Below are positions 15,611-23,470 of a DNA stretch of 55,414 bases, piece after piece. The DNA comes from Chelativorans xinjiangensis (GTDB lineage: Bacteria; Pseudomonadota; Alphaproteobacteria; Rhizobiales; Rhizobiaceae): the NCBI RefSeq assembly GCF_009812055.1, contig NZ_WQNH01000032.1, positions 1 through 55,414 on the forward strand, read 5' to 3'. The number at the start of each line of letters is the position of its first letter. Position 1 is the stretch's first letter. The position numbers were made by a program, and so were the translations under genes. The notes under the pieces are model-generated. The model had not been told where the DNA came from and did not search any database. It saw only the letters and a program-made list of their open reading frames with translations.

Positions 15611-17451
15611 TCAAATCGACCTTTGCGAATACAACTGCTCGATTTCTTCCGAAAAAACGCGCTGGAGGGCCAGCCGTTTGACCTTGAGCGTTGGCGTCAT
15701 CAATCCCGACTCGATCGTCCACGGCTCAAGGGTCAGGTGAACTGCAAGAACCTGCGCATGACGCGGCAATCCGGCGAGAAGCCGTTCAAGCCTGGCGAGG
15801 ACCTTCGTCTTTACGGGCGGCGCGTTGGGATACTCTGGGTCTGTATTGATTTCTTCGGCGAACGATCTCCAGGCTTCGTTGTTGAGAACAATTATTGCAA
15901 CAAGATGCGGTTGACGGTCGCCTATGACTGCTGCCTGCTCGAACAGTGTATCGTAGGTAATCTCGGCCTCGATCACGGTCGGGTTCACCTTTTCTCCGAT
16001 CGACAGAACGATCGTCTCGCTCAGCCGGCCACGAATGAAGACGCGGCCGTCGCGAATCTCGGCCAGATCTCCGGTCGAGAGCCAGCCAGTGGCATCAAGA
16101 GTTTGGTTGGTCAGGACGTCATCCTTCCAATAGCCCATCATCACCGAGGCGAATGCACCAGCAGTTCGCCCTGTTGGTTCAATTCGAGATCGACACCCGG
16201 CAGTGGTCTGCCGACTGACCCAACCACATTGTCCCCAAGCGCCATTGCAGTGACAACCGGGGCTGCCTCAGTGAGGCCATAGCCCTCGACTAGCGGCAGG
16301 CCAAGACCGATCAGGAAACGAGCGATGCGTTCGTCAAGAGAGGCACCCCCACTTATTGTAATACGCAGGCGTCCGCCGAATGCGGCCATGGCAGGCACCG
16401 CTACCAAGCGGCGGAGAAACGGCCACAACACCCGCTCGCCAAATCCCGGAGCTGTCCCTTGCTCTTGAGCCGCCACCAAGTGCCGCCAGCCGAGCAATGC
16501 TGCTAGCTTCAGGAGCTTACGCTTCAGTGAACTCCTGCCAGCGCGCGCATGGATCGCAGCGTACATCCTTTCGTAAAGACGGGGCACCGCAAGCAGTACT
16601 GTCGGTCTTACCGTCAGGAGATCATCGGCCAAGTCCTGAGGTGAACGGGCATATGCTACCGCGCATCCGCCTGCCATCGGCAGATAATAGCCGGCAGTTC
16701 GTTCAAAAGCATGGGCCAGCGGCAGAATCGAAAGAAACACGTCGTCCGACCGCGTCGGGATGACCGTCGCGGACGCTTCAGCATTCCACAGCAAGGCGAA
16801 ATGCGACAGCATGACCCCTTTTGGACGGCTGGTGGTCCCTGAGGTATAGATCAGCGTCGCCAGCGACGTTGGCGCAACAGGATGTACCGGCGGTGGTTCA
16901 CCACCTAAAGAGAGAATCTTGGAGAGCGAACGGAGTATCGGATCGGCGGGAACCCTCGCTTGCCCACCCTCGCGGATCCATACGCGCTCGAGCGCCGGAA
17001 ACTGGGAATGGAGAGCTGCGAAGGATTGCCATCGGACGAAGGTATCGACGAGCAGCAGGCGAGCATCCGAATGGCCGAGGATGTAGGCGTTGCTTGCCGC
17101 TGTGTCGTGCGAATAAAGCGCGACCACAACAAGCCCCAGTGCATGCGCGGCCAGATCAAAGCACACCCAATCGGTTCCACTGGGCAACACCACGGCAACC
17201 CGGTCGCCCGGTCGCAGTTCTTCTGCCGCCAATGCTGCCCTGAACTGCTTGATCCGGGCGGCGACGTCGCGCCATGTGTGATCACGCCACGCGCGGGTGC
17301 TTTCGTCGTATTCTTGGTACGCCACGCTATCGGGCGTCCGACGAACGCGTTCGCAAAACAATCCCCAAAGGGTACCGGCTGTCTTATGACCGATGAAGTC
17401 GCTGGCGGCTGCCACCGTCGCGGAAGCGCGCGTGGTCGATGTGAATCCCAT
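15611..17451 (-). pseudogene. Long-chain acyl-CoA ligase (AMP-forming), one frameshift
   Basis: Residues 1-436 are in one frame (17451-16141) and contain the P-loop-like LIYTSGTTSRPKGVMLSH and the adenylate motif LVEGYGLTEAAPVV. The last 177 residues continue in another frame with GYWKDD, TGWLSTGDLAEIRDGRVFI and a lysine-bearing LTPTLKVKR. At 16140 the frame ends GELLVHSPR-stop while VMMGYWKDD is read one base away, so a single lost base explains the break. The damage is slight: it is either a recent pseudogene or a sequencing error. The likely original role is activation of fatty acids. Confidence 0.85.
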
Positions 17452-17520
17452 GGCCCTGCCTTTCCGACCCGAATGGGCAGGTAGAGTGCATCAACCTGCC
17501 AGTGGCTTCATTGACCCGTG

Positions 17521-17766
17521 TCATATCGACTCCCACGAAGGCGGCGGCAAATCACCGGTCGGCCAAGTTACAAATGCGGCTCCCAATTTGGGTCTGAGGT
17601 TGTCGTGAATGTTGAGAAGCGGCACCGCTCTCGGATCTTGCACGTTATGGCCGCGAGAGTTGATCAATTGAAGCACGTCAAGGTTAGTCGGGTCGCAAAA
17701 GCCGGTGTTGGAGAAGCTCCTCACGGCTCCACAGGGCGATCCCTGCACGATCATCGATGGTGTCAA
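17521..17766 (-). other. Unidentified open frame, possible relic
   Basis: An 81-codon frame with a protein-like second half (TNLDVLQLINSRGHNVQDPR, then PLLNIHDNLRPKLGAAF and VTWPTGDLPPPSW). Composition is not that of an antisense shadow, but I cannot assign a family. It fills most of the gap between the THUMP relic and the acyl-CoA ligase, and may be the C-terminal end of a lost gene of the same cluster. Confidence 0.3.
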
Positions 17767-18221
17767 TTGTGATCACCAAATCCGGGTCTGGAAATGACAG
17801 TGATCCGGGCGTTCCCGCTTGCACCAGCGCGTCGAATAGGGCGTCATCGAGAAAACGTTCCGCATCCGGCGTTCGCAGTTCATGCTTGAAGCCGCGCCGA
17901 TGCAGTCGGACGTGAAATGACCTCCCACCGAGGTGCGGCAGCCGCTCCAGCGCAATCGACCTGCTCGTTGCTCGAATTCCTCTGCAGAATGGAATTCGAA
18001 GCATCGCATTGCCGGCGCAACGCGCTAAATCGCATCGTAAAGAGCCGGGTCGCTCTCGGTTAAGCGCTCGACGGTTTCCAGCAAGGCAACGGGGTTCTCC
18101 ACGGCCATGACGAGCAGATTGAAGTAGGGGTGCGATCGATGGTTCCCAAAGCGCCGAGCGCGCGGACTGCCCGGGCGAAGCCGTTCTGGTAGACGCTGAT
18201 GATCACATTCCAATCCTTCAT
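17684..18221 (-). pseudogene. THUMP-domain protein relic, several lesions
   Basis: From ATG 18221 the frame reads MKDWNVIISVYQNGFARAV, shifts to NLLVMAVENPVALLETVERL, meets a TAG at ESDPALYDAI-stop, resumes with MRCFEFHSAEEFEQRA, then shifts again to SIALERLPHLGGRSFHVRL and RRGFKHELRTPDAERFLDD. The pieces align in order to a roughly 175-residue THUMP protein (tRNA-binding, TAN1-like). At least two frameshifts and one stop codon make it a clear pseudogene. Confidence 0.75.
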
Positions 18222-19335
18222 GATCAATCAATCGGTCATTGCTGCCTGCAACTTTGGTCCTGGGTTCCGGACCCAAGGCAAATCGGCCCGGCAGGTTCGC
18301 CAGCCACTTCGTTTCAGACAGCAGGGCTCCTTTGGTCTGCGGCAGACCGGCAACGCGGGCAAGAATGTCGATGACTTCTTGATCCGAGATCTGGCGGAAA
18401 TCGGCATAGTAGACGCCAATGGCGCCTATCTGCACGAGATAACGCCAGTCATGGTGGCCGCCTATGACGGCTTCGACCGCTTGCGCTATGCGAATCCCGC
18501 CTTCCGCGCCGCGTGGTTCATCGGTCCTGACGAGACGCCCCTTTGGTCCGATCTGATGCGTCGCAACTTTCTTGCAGGTAGGGGCACCGTCATCCGTGCC
18601 GAAAATTTCGAGGAATGGCTGCGCTCGACGCAGTCCCGCCGCGGGAAAACCGGGTTCAGGGCCTTCGAGACGGACCTCGTCGATGGCCGCTGGCTCTGGA
18701 TGACCGAGACCGTCCTCGACGATGGATCTATGCTGTGCATCGCCAGCGACATCACAGACCTGCAGTCCGACGAGCGCTCGCTGCGGCAGGATCGAGACCA
18801 GGCCATCAAGGCATCCCAGACCGACGATCTCACAGGCGTCGCCAACCGGCGTTTCGTCATGGAACGGATCGAGGAAATGCTCAAACAACAGGAAAGCGAA
18901 CGCCACAGGCGCGGTTGTCTTGCTGTGCTCGACATCGACCATTTCAAGAGCGTCAATGACCGATACGGTCATCAGGCCGGCGATATGGTGCTCTGCGATT
19001 TTGCCAGCCAGATCCACCAGCATGTAAGACGGACGGACTGCTTCGGACGCGTAGGCGGTGAGGAGTTCGTGCTGGTGTTGCCGAATACGCCCCCTGCAGA
19101 GGCTGAACTGATCATTGAGCGGATGCTCGCAATCGTTCGTCTCTCAAGACCGCTCGCCGACCATCCTGATTTCCGATACACGTTCTCCGCCGGAATTGCC
19201 GAGACACAGATCGGCGATGTCGCTGTCAGCCTGTATTCGCGGGCCGACAAGGCACTCTACGCCGCCAAGATGGCCGGGCGCGACCGCATCTACAGATCAG
19301 ATGACCTCCCGGATCAGGCCGCCGCGCTCGGATGA
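18199..19335 (+). CDS. PAS-GGDEF diguanylate cyclase
   Basis: The C-terminal half is a GGDEF domain: TDDLTGVANRRF, DIDHFKSVNDRYGHQAGD and the active site GRVGGEEFVLVLPN. An RRTD lies exactly five residues before GGEEF, which is the RxxD inhibitory site, so product feedback is expected. The N-terminal part, RLRYANPAFRAAWF to GRWLWMTETVLDDGSMLCIASDIT, is a PAS sensor. It should make c-di-GMP from two GTP in response to an unknown cue. The open frame extends upstream through the THUMP relic, so the first 60-80 residues are probably not native; an ATG at 18448 is one candidate start, though it trims the PAS domain. Confidence 0.85.
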   Translation: MITFQSFMINQSVIAACNFGPGFRTQGKSARQVRQPLRFRQQGSFGLRQTGNAGKNVDDFLIRDLAEIGIVDANGAYLHEITPVMVAAYDGFDRLRYANPAFRAAWFIGPDETPLWSDLMRRNFLAGRGTVIRAENFEEWLRSTQSRRGKTGFRAFETDLVDGRWLWMTETVLDDGSMLCIASDITDLQSDERSLRQDRDQAIKASQTDDLTGVANRRFVMERIEEMLKQQESERHRRGCLAVLDIDHFKSVNDRYGHQAGDMVLCDFASQIHQHVRRTDCFGRVGGEEFVLVLPNTPPAEAELIIERMLAIVRLSRPLADHPDFRYTFSAGIAETQIGDVAVSLYSRADKALYAAKMAGRDRIYRSDDLPDQAAALG

Positions 19336-19519
19336 GCATCGGATCCCGGGCGCCACTTGATTGCTCATGAACCTGACAGTTGAAGTTGGAATTGCCGAAA
19401 TGCCCATATTGGCATGGGACTCTGGAAACTGCTGATGCATCTTCGAAAACGCGACACTACGCAATTGAATTTTCATCCTCGTGCGTTAGCCTGATGAAAT
19501 CGTGCTGCGGGAGGACGCA

Positions 19520-19744
19520 ATGCACGGGTCCAAGGCACATGAGGTTCTCATGATCCAGGACAAGGGAGAGGCGGCAGACGCGAGCCAGGCGACCCGTGCG
19601 GTCCGGCGGAAGGAACTGGTTACATTCTTGGTGCTGGCCTTCGGCATCTGGCCGATTCTCGCCGTCGGTGTCGTCGGCGGCTACGGCTTTCTCGTGTGGA
19701 TGTGGCAGATCGTCTTTGGCCCGCCGGGACCGCCAGGAGGCTGA
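19520..19744 (+). CDS. napE: NapE, small membrane protein of periplasmic nitrate reductase
   Basis: A 74-residue protein with one membrane span: VRRKELVTFLVLAFGIWPIL followed by AVGVVGGYGFLVWMWQIVFG and the terminal PPGPPGG, a pattern specific to NapE. GGGAGGA seven bases upstream sets the start at 19520. NapE is an accessory subunit of the nap operon; here it survives with napF and part of napD only, so there is no nitrate reductase for it to serve in this window. Confidence 0.85.
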   Translation: MHGSKAHEVLMIQDKGEAADASQATRAVRRKELVTFLVLAFGIWPILAVGVVGGYGFLVWMWQIVFGPPGPPGG

Positions 19745-19747
19745 GCG

Positions 19748-20050
19748 ATGGCTGACGTGTCCATGAACCGCAGGTACTTCCTGACCGGCAACTGGCGGGG
19801 ATCCAGCGCGACCCACAACAAGGGAACGATCAAGATCGCCGATATATGCCTGGCCCGCTCGGGCGTGACCTGCATGGTATGCTGGGACGCCTGCCCCGAG
19901 GATGCGATCCGTTTTGGGCCGGGACCAGGCAGACTGTTCATTCCCCAAGTCACAAACGACCGTTGCACCCGTTGCGGCGACTGCGCCGCGGTCTGTCCGG
20001 CCACGGCAATTGACGTTGCCCAGACGCCGCAGGAGGTGGCTGATGCCTGA
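19748..20050 (+). CDS. napF: NapF-like ferredoxin-type protein, short form
   Basis: A 100-residue iron-sulfur protein starting four bases after napE, with AGGAGG upstream. A second-half CTRCGDCAAVCP is a standard 4Fe-4S motif and CMVCWDACPEDAI provides a second one together with the preceding cysteine in CLARSGVTC. NapF proteins are normally about 160 residues with an additional N-terminal cluster, so this copy is shortened or internally deleted. NapF helps mature NapA in the cytoplasm; NapA is missing here. Confidence 0.75.
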   Translation: MADVSMNRRYFLTGNWRGSSATHNKGTIKIADICLARSGVTCMVCWDACPEDAIRFGPGPGRLFIPQVTNDRCTRCGDCAAVCPATAIDVAQTPQEVADA

Positions 20051-20165
20051 ACAGCGTTTCCACCACATCTCGAGCGCGGTCGTGTCGGTGAACCCGGAAC
20101 GGGCTCTGGCGGTGATCGATGCGCTCTCCGGCTTTGAAGCCACCGAAGTCCACGCGCATGGGGCG
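20043..20165 (+). pseudogene. napD: napD, truncated after 40 codons
   Basis: Starts at an ATG overlapping the napF stop by eight bases. RFHHISSAVVSVNPERALAV and ALSGFEATEVHAHGA are the first half of NapD, the chaperone that binds the NapA Tat signal. The rest of NapD is replaced by sequence belonging to a MarR regulator, so a deletion has removed the rest of napD and all of napABC. Confidence 0.75.
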
Positions 20166-20506
20166 GCGGCGCCTTCGGGTTCATGCGAAGCCTCGCGCTG
20201 CTTGGTTCCCTCACAGTGCCGCAGATCGCCCAAATGCGGCCCACCAGCCGCCAGCGCATGCAGCGGCTGGCGAATGAGCTTGCGGCCGAGGGGCTCGTGG
20301 AATTCATCGACAATCCGAAGCATCGGCGCTCTAGGCTCGTGCGGCTGACGCCCAAAGGTGACGCCCGCTACCGCGAGCTCAACGCTTCGCTCCTTTCGAT
20401 CGCATCGACCATGGGCGGCGATGTCAGCGAGGCGGACATCCGCACGACGATCGAGATCGTGCAGCATCTGAGCGATGATGTTAAAGCTTACGGCGGCTCC
20501 AATTGA
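20166..20506 (+). pseudogene. MarR-family regulator, N-terminally truncated
   Basis: Beginning with AFGFMRSLALLGSLTVPQIA the frame continues through RPTSRQRMQRLANELAAEG, VEFIDNPKHRRSRLVRLT and a full C-terminal helix. The winged helix is intact but the first 30-40 residues of the family (dimerisation helix) are lost at the junction with napD. An ATG at 20183 could start a 107-residue product, but there is no good ribosome binding site. Confidence 0.7.
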
Positions 20507-20633
20507 CAACAGACGATTCAAGGGCGCGGGCGGGGGTCGGTTTGGCGTCAGCGTTGCGCTGACTGCCCAAGGTTAGGGGATCGTCGACATCGATCTCGAT
20601 TTCCTTTGCGCCGCCATGCGTAGGGATCGGTCA

Positions 20634-21578
20634 CTACAGCCGGGAACAAACTTCGCGTATCACCTCGCGCAGCCAATGGTGCGACTTCGATGTTGTGTTG
20701 CGGGGATGCCAGAGCATCGCGATGTCGAACCCGGGAACGTCAAGAGGCAGGGCAAAGGTTTTGAGACCTGCCGGGGCTGCGACCTTCCCGGCGAGCCGGT
20801 GCCCCAAATTCAGGATGAGTTCCGAGCCGGACAGGAAGGCCGGCGCGCTGGCATAGGAGGGTATCGTTGCCGCGACTTCGCGGCGGCAGCCGATCTTGTG
20901 CAGGCCCGCATCGACATTTCCCGGAACGAAGCCGCGCTGCGAGACAAGAAGGTGCGGAAACCGAACATAGTCCTCCACGCTGACACCCGAATTGTCCTTT
21001 GCGCTCTGCAACAATGGATGATCGGCGTCGGCCAGTCCGACAAATGTCTCATGCAGGAGCACGGCGCGCTCCAATCCGGGAAAACTCTGCCAGACAGGGC
21101 CGACGATCAGATCGAGCGCACCGGCGAAGAGCTGTTCAGCGTCGTTTAGCGGCATTGCCGAGAGGAATGACAGCTTCGCATGCGGCGCCTTCTCCTTCAG
21201 CGCTGCCATAAGACCCCCGCCGATCAGGGTCAGACTGTATTCGTCGATCCCTATGCTGAGAGTCTGGCGCAGCCGCGAGGGGTCGAAGCGTACCAGCGCC
21301 TCAAGCCCCATGTCGATTTGCCGGAGTGCCGATTGCACATGAGGCCAGAGCTCCACCGCACTGCGTGTTGGGACCATGCCGTTTCCCTCCCGTTCGAGGA
21401 CACGGTCGCCGAGAGCGCGACGCAAACGGTCCAAGGCGTTGCTGGTGCTCGATTGGGTGAGGTCCAGTCGCGCCGCGGCGCGCGACACGCTGCGCTCCTC
21501 CATGAGGACATCGAAGACGCGCAGCAGATTGAGGTCGAGCTGACTGTGTTTCATTTCCTCGGCGCTCGGAGAGGGCAT
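20634..21578 (-). CDS. LysR-family transcriptional regulator
   Basis: A 314-residue regulator of the NodD-like branch. The HTH is MKHSQLDLNLLRVFDVLMEE followed by SVSRAAARLDLTQSSTSNAL; the effector domain runs from about residue 100 to the end and is complete. The start may be ATG 21578 or the ninth codon (MKHSQ). It diverges from an alpha/beta-hydrolase relic and a 16-bp palindrome lies between them, the usual place for a LysR operator. With the hydrolase broken, its remaining target could be the downstream MBL-fold gene or itself. Confidence 0.9.
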   Translation of the reverse strand: MPSPSAEEMKHSQLDLNLLRVFDVLMEERSVSRAAARLDLTQSSTSNALDRLRRALGDRVLEREGNGMVPTRSAVELWPHVQSALRQIDMGLEALVRFDPSRLRQTLSIGIDEYSLTLIGGGLMAALKEKAPHAKLSFLSAMPLNDAEQLFAGALDLIVGPVWQSFPGLERAVLLHETFVGLADADHPLLQSAKDNSGVSVEDYVRFPHLLVSQRGFVPGNVDAGLHKIGCRREVAATIPSYASAPAFLSGSELILNLGHRLAGKVAAPAGLKTFALPLDVPGFDIAMLWHPRNTTSKSHHWLREVIREVCSRL

Positions 21579-21595
21579 TGATGTTGTGAATATAT

Positions 21596-21611
21596 GATTT
21601 CGATCGAAATC
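21596..21611. promoter_or_regulatory. Perfect 16-bp palindrome, likely LysR operator
   Basis: GATTTCGATCGAAATC reads identically on both strands and sits 18 bases before the LysR start, in the divergent gap with the hydrolase relic. Confidence 0.5.
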
Positions 21612-21668
21612 GCATTCATAAATAACCTAGTCTACAGTGCATGAAAAGAGACCGCGGAGCACCGGACA

Positions 21669-21949
21669 TGGAAAGGATTTCTTTCAACGTCGCCGGGGAA
21701 ACGGTCGTCGGCCATCTCTTTCTCCCCAACTGCGTGGGCGAACGAGACGCATTACCGGGGCTTGCCTTCGATCACCGCAATTTCGGCGAGAGCAGCGGCG
21801 GTATCCGCCAGCACGAGGAGCCGCAGAAAAAGCTCGACGATTTGGCCGCCATGGTCGCCGTGCCTATCTCGACGCCCGACCGGCAACGGCCGACGCGGCC
21901 CGGCGGAAAAGCGAGTGGCTCAGAACCTATGCCCATGAGCTCAGGCTGA
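21669..21949 (+). pseudogene. Alpha/beta-hydrolase relic with internal deletion
   Basis: The frame starts MERISFNVAGETVVGHLFLP and then jumps from ALPG to LAFDHRNFGESSGGIRQHEE, PQKKLDDL. In relatives around 60 residues, including the oxyanion-hole region, lie between those blocks. The nucleophile, the acid and the catalytic histidine regions are also gone because the frame ends shortly afterwards. Confidence 0.65.
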
Positions 21950-21982
21950 TGGCCAGAATAGAAAATGAAGGAGAACGCTCCG

Positions 21983-22933
21983 ATGCGGACCATCAAGGAT
22001 GACACCGACGGGATTTCGCGCAGGGCTTTTGCCAAGGGAATGACGATGACCACGCTGGGCGCTGCAAGCAGCATCGCGCTGCCGGGTGCGGCACGCGCTG
22101 TTGCGGACCCTGGATCGGCTACGACCGTCCATCGCTTCGAGCAGGCCGCCCCCTTTCCCGTCAATGCCTACATCGTCGAAGGGCAGCATGGGCTGGTTGT
22201 CGTGGATTCGACGCTCACCGACACCTCGTCGAAAGCACTGCGCGCCAGGGTGGACGACATCGGCAAGCCGCTGCGTGTGATCTTGCTGACCCACCCCCAT
22301 CCGGATCACTATGCCGGACTGGGCAATCTTTCGGCAGGGCTTGACGTGCCGATCGTCACGGTCGCCGGTGTCAATGACGTCGCCCGACGCGACGACGCCG
22401 AAAAGGACGCATTGCTGGGTGGAATGTTCGGCGCCGAATGGCCGCAGAACCGCGTGTTCCCGAACCAGACCGTCGCCGACGGCGACAGGCTGGATTTCGG
22501 GCCGGGACTGCGCTTCACAGTCCGCGACATCGGTCCGGCTGAGTCCCACCACGACTGTATCTTCATCCACGAGGGCGAACGGCCGGAAGCCTTTGCCGGC
22601 GACATCGCCTATGGCCTGATGCACGCCTATATGGCCGACGACCGCAATCCCGAATGGAAACGGGCGATTGCCCTGTTGCAGGACGAATTGCCCGAGGACA
22701 TGGTGCTCCATATCGGCCACGGCATGCCCGTCACACCCGGTTTCCTGGCTTGGCAGGACAGCTATCTCGACCGGTTCGAGGCGGCGATCGCGAATGCCGA
22801 CTTGAGCGACCCGGACGCCGGGGCGGCGTCGGTCGTCGCCGCGATGCAGGATTTCCTGCCCAATGAGCAACTCCTGTTTCTCATGGAACTGTCCATTTTG
22901 CCCAACGCGGAACGTCTGGGGCTTCTGCCATAG
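21983..22933 (+). CDS. Tat-exported MBL-fold metallohydrolase
   Basis: A 316-residue protein. ISRRAFAKGMTMTTLG is a Tat signal ending in an ARA cleavage site, and the mature part is a metallo-beta-lactamase fold with the zinc motif THPHPDHYAG (HxHxDH), later GDIAYGLMH and the C-terminal HIGHGMPV. The start at 21983 is chosen because AAGGAG precedes it, seven bases away. A late relative of the family hydrolyses lactones or thioesters, but the substrate here is open. It is the only intact gene downstream of the LysR palindrome in this orientation. Confidence 0.85.
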   Translation: MRTIKDDTDGISRRAFAKGMTMTTLGAASSIALPGAARAVADPGSATTVHRFEQAAPFPVNAYIVEGQHGLVVVDSTLTDTSSKALRARVDDIGKPLRVILLTHPHPDHYAGLGNLSAGLDVPIVTVAGVNDVARRDDAEKDALLGGMFGAEWPQNRVFPNQTVADGDRLDFGPGLRFTVRDIGPAESHHDCIFIHEGERPEAFAGDIAYGLMHAYMADDRNPEWKRAIALLQDELPEDMVLHIGHGMPVTPGFLAWQDSYLDRFEAAIANADLSDPDAGAASVVAAMQDFLPNEQLLFLMELSILPNAERLGLLP

Positions 22934-23095
22934 TTATAGACCATGCCGGGGAAGACGATGCGCGCACCCGACGCGCCTGCCGCGGCGGTCGTGTTTTCCA
23001 GCATCGGTAGCGCGAGCCGCTCCCAGTTGGGTAGCCCGGCCATGAACGATGGGTACAGTCCCGTCGGCTGCCGCGGCCACGTCCTAGATATTCAT
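22927..23095 (-). pseudogene. NAD-dependent epimerase/dehydratase relic
   Basis: On the minus strand, LPNWERLALPMLENTTAAA followed by GASGARIVFPGMVYNYG matches the 'YPNWE.LVLPMLENTIAAA...GARILLPGTVYNYG' block of SDR-extended epimerases. The preceding block (ADGTVPIVHG) is in another frame. No NAD-binding GxxGxxG is nearby. Confidence 0.55.
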
Positions 23096-23100
23096 GACGT

Positions 23101-23466
23101 CCTCCCGCGATCCAACAGCAGACCCCGATCCATTCTCAGGTTGTCTCAGGCACCGGACGGTAGATGAGCGTCTCGGGCGCCGTTTTGAAAGCGGCACCCA
23201 CTCGCGCCGAATAGAATAGGCAGTCCCTGCCTTGACGGCTTCCGGATGTCGATTACTTACCCCAATAGTATGACTTTTTGGTCATGCTCAACATTCGAAA
23301 CGAAGCGTGTCCGAGGCTGCCGGACGGAAGGCGAAGAAAGGCCACAGACCACCTTGCGTGGGGGCGACTGTCGGCTTGGAAAACCGGGCAGCGACGACGA
23401 AAAATCGGACAAAAGGGCAAACAACAAGGCAGAAGGACGCGTTTCGAACACGACCTAGGGAGGAGT
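23101..23466. other. Intergenic leader before the sugar operon
   Basis: About 370 bases without a recognisable gene. It should contain the promoter of the aldose-epimerase/ABC operon. It ends in AGGGAGGAG, the ribosome binding site of the gene at 23471. Confidence 0.5.
23267..23285. promoter_or_regulatory. Possible operator: ATGAC-N6-GTCAT with AGTATGACTT
   Basis: An inverted repeat (ATGAC, six bases, GTCAT). The ten bases AGTATGACTT at its left end recur at 24786-24795 in front of the binding-protein gene. A shared regulator is one explanation; chance is not excluded. Confidence 0.3.
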
Positions 23467-23470
23467 ATGA

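Noticed and set aside
17668-17681. TTGAAGCACGTCAA as a fifth FNR-like box
   Set aside because: The fifth base differs from the TTGAY pattern and it lies 217 bases before the ligase start, beyond a plausible activator position.
18025-19023. 332-codon minus-strand open frame
   Set aside because: Most of it is antisense to the GGDEF gene. Only its last part (NLLVMAVENPVALL) is meaningful, and that belongs to the THUMP relic.
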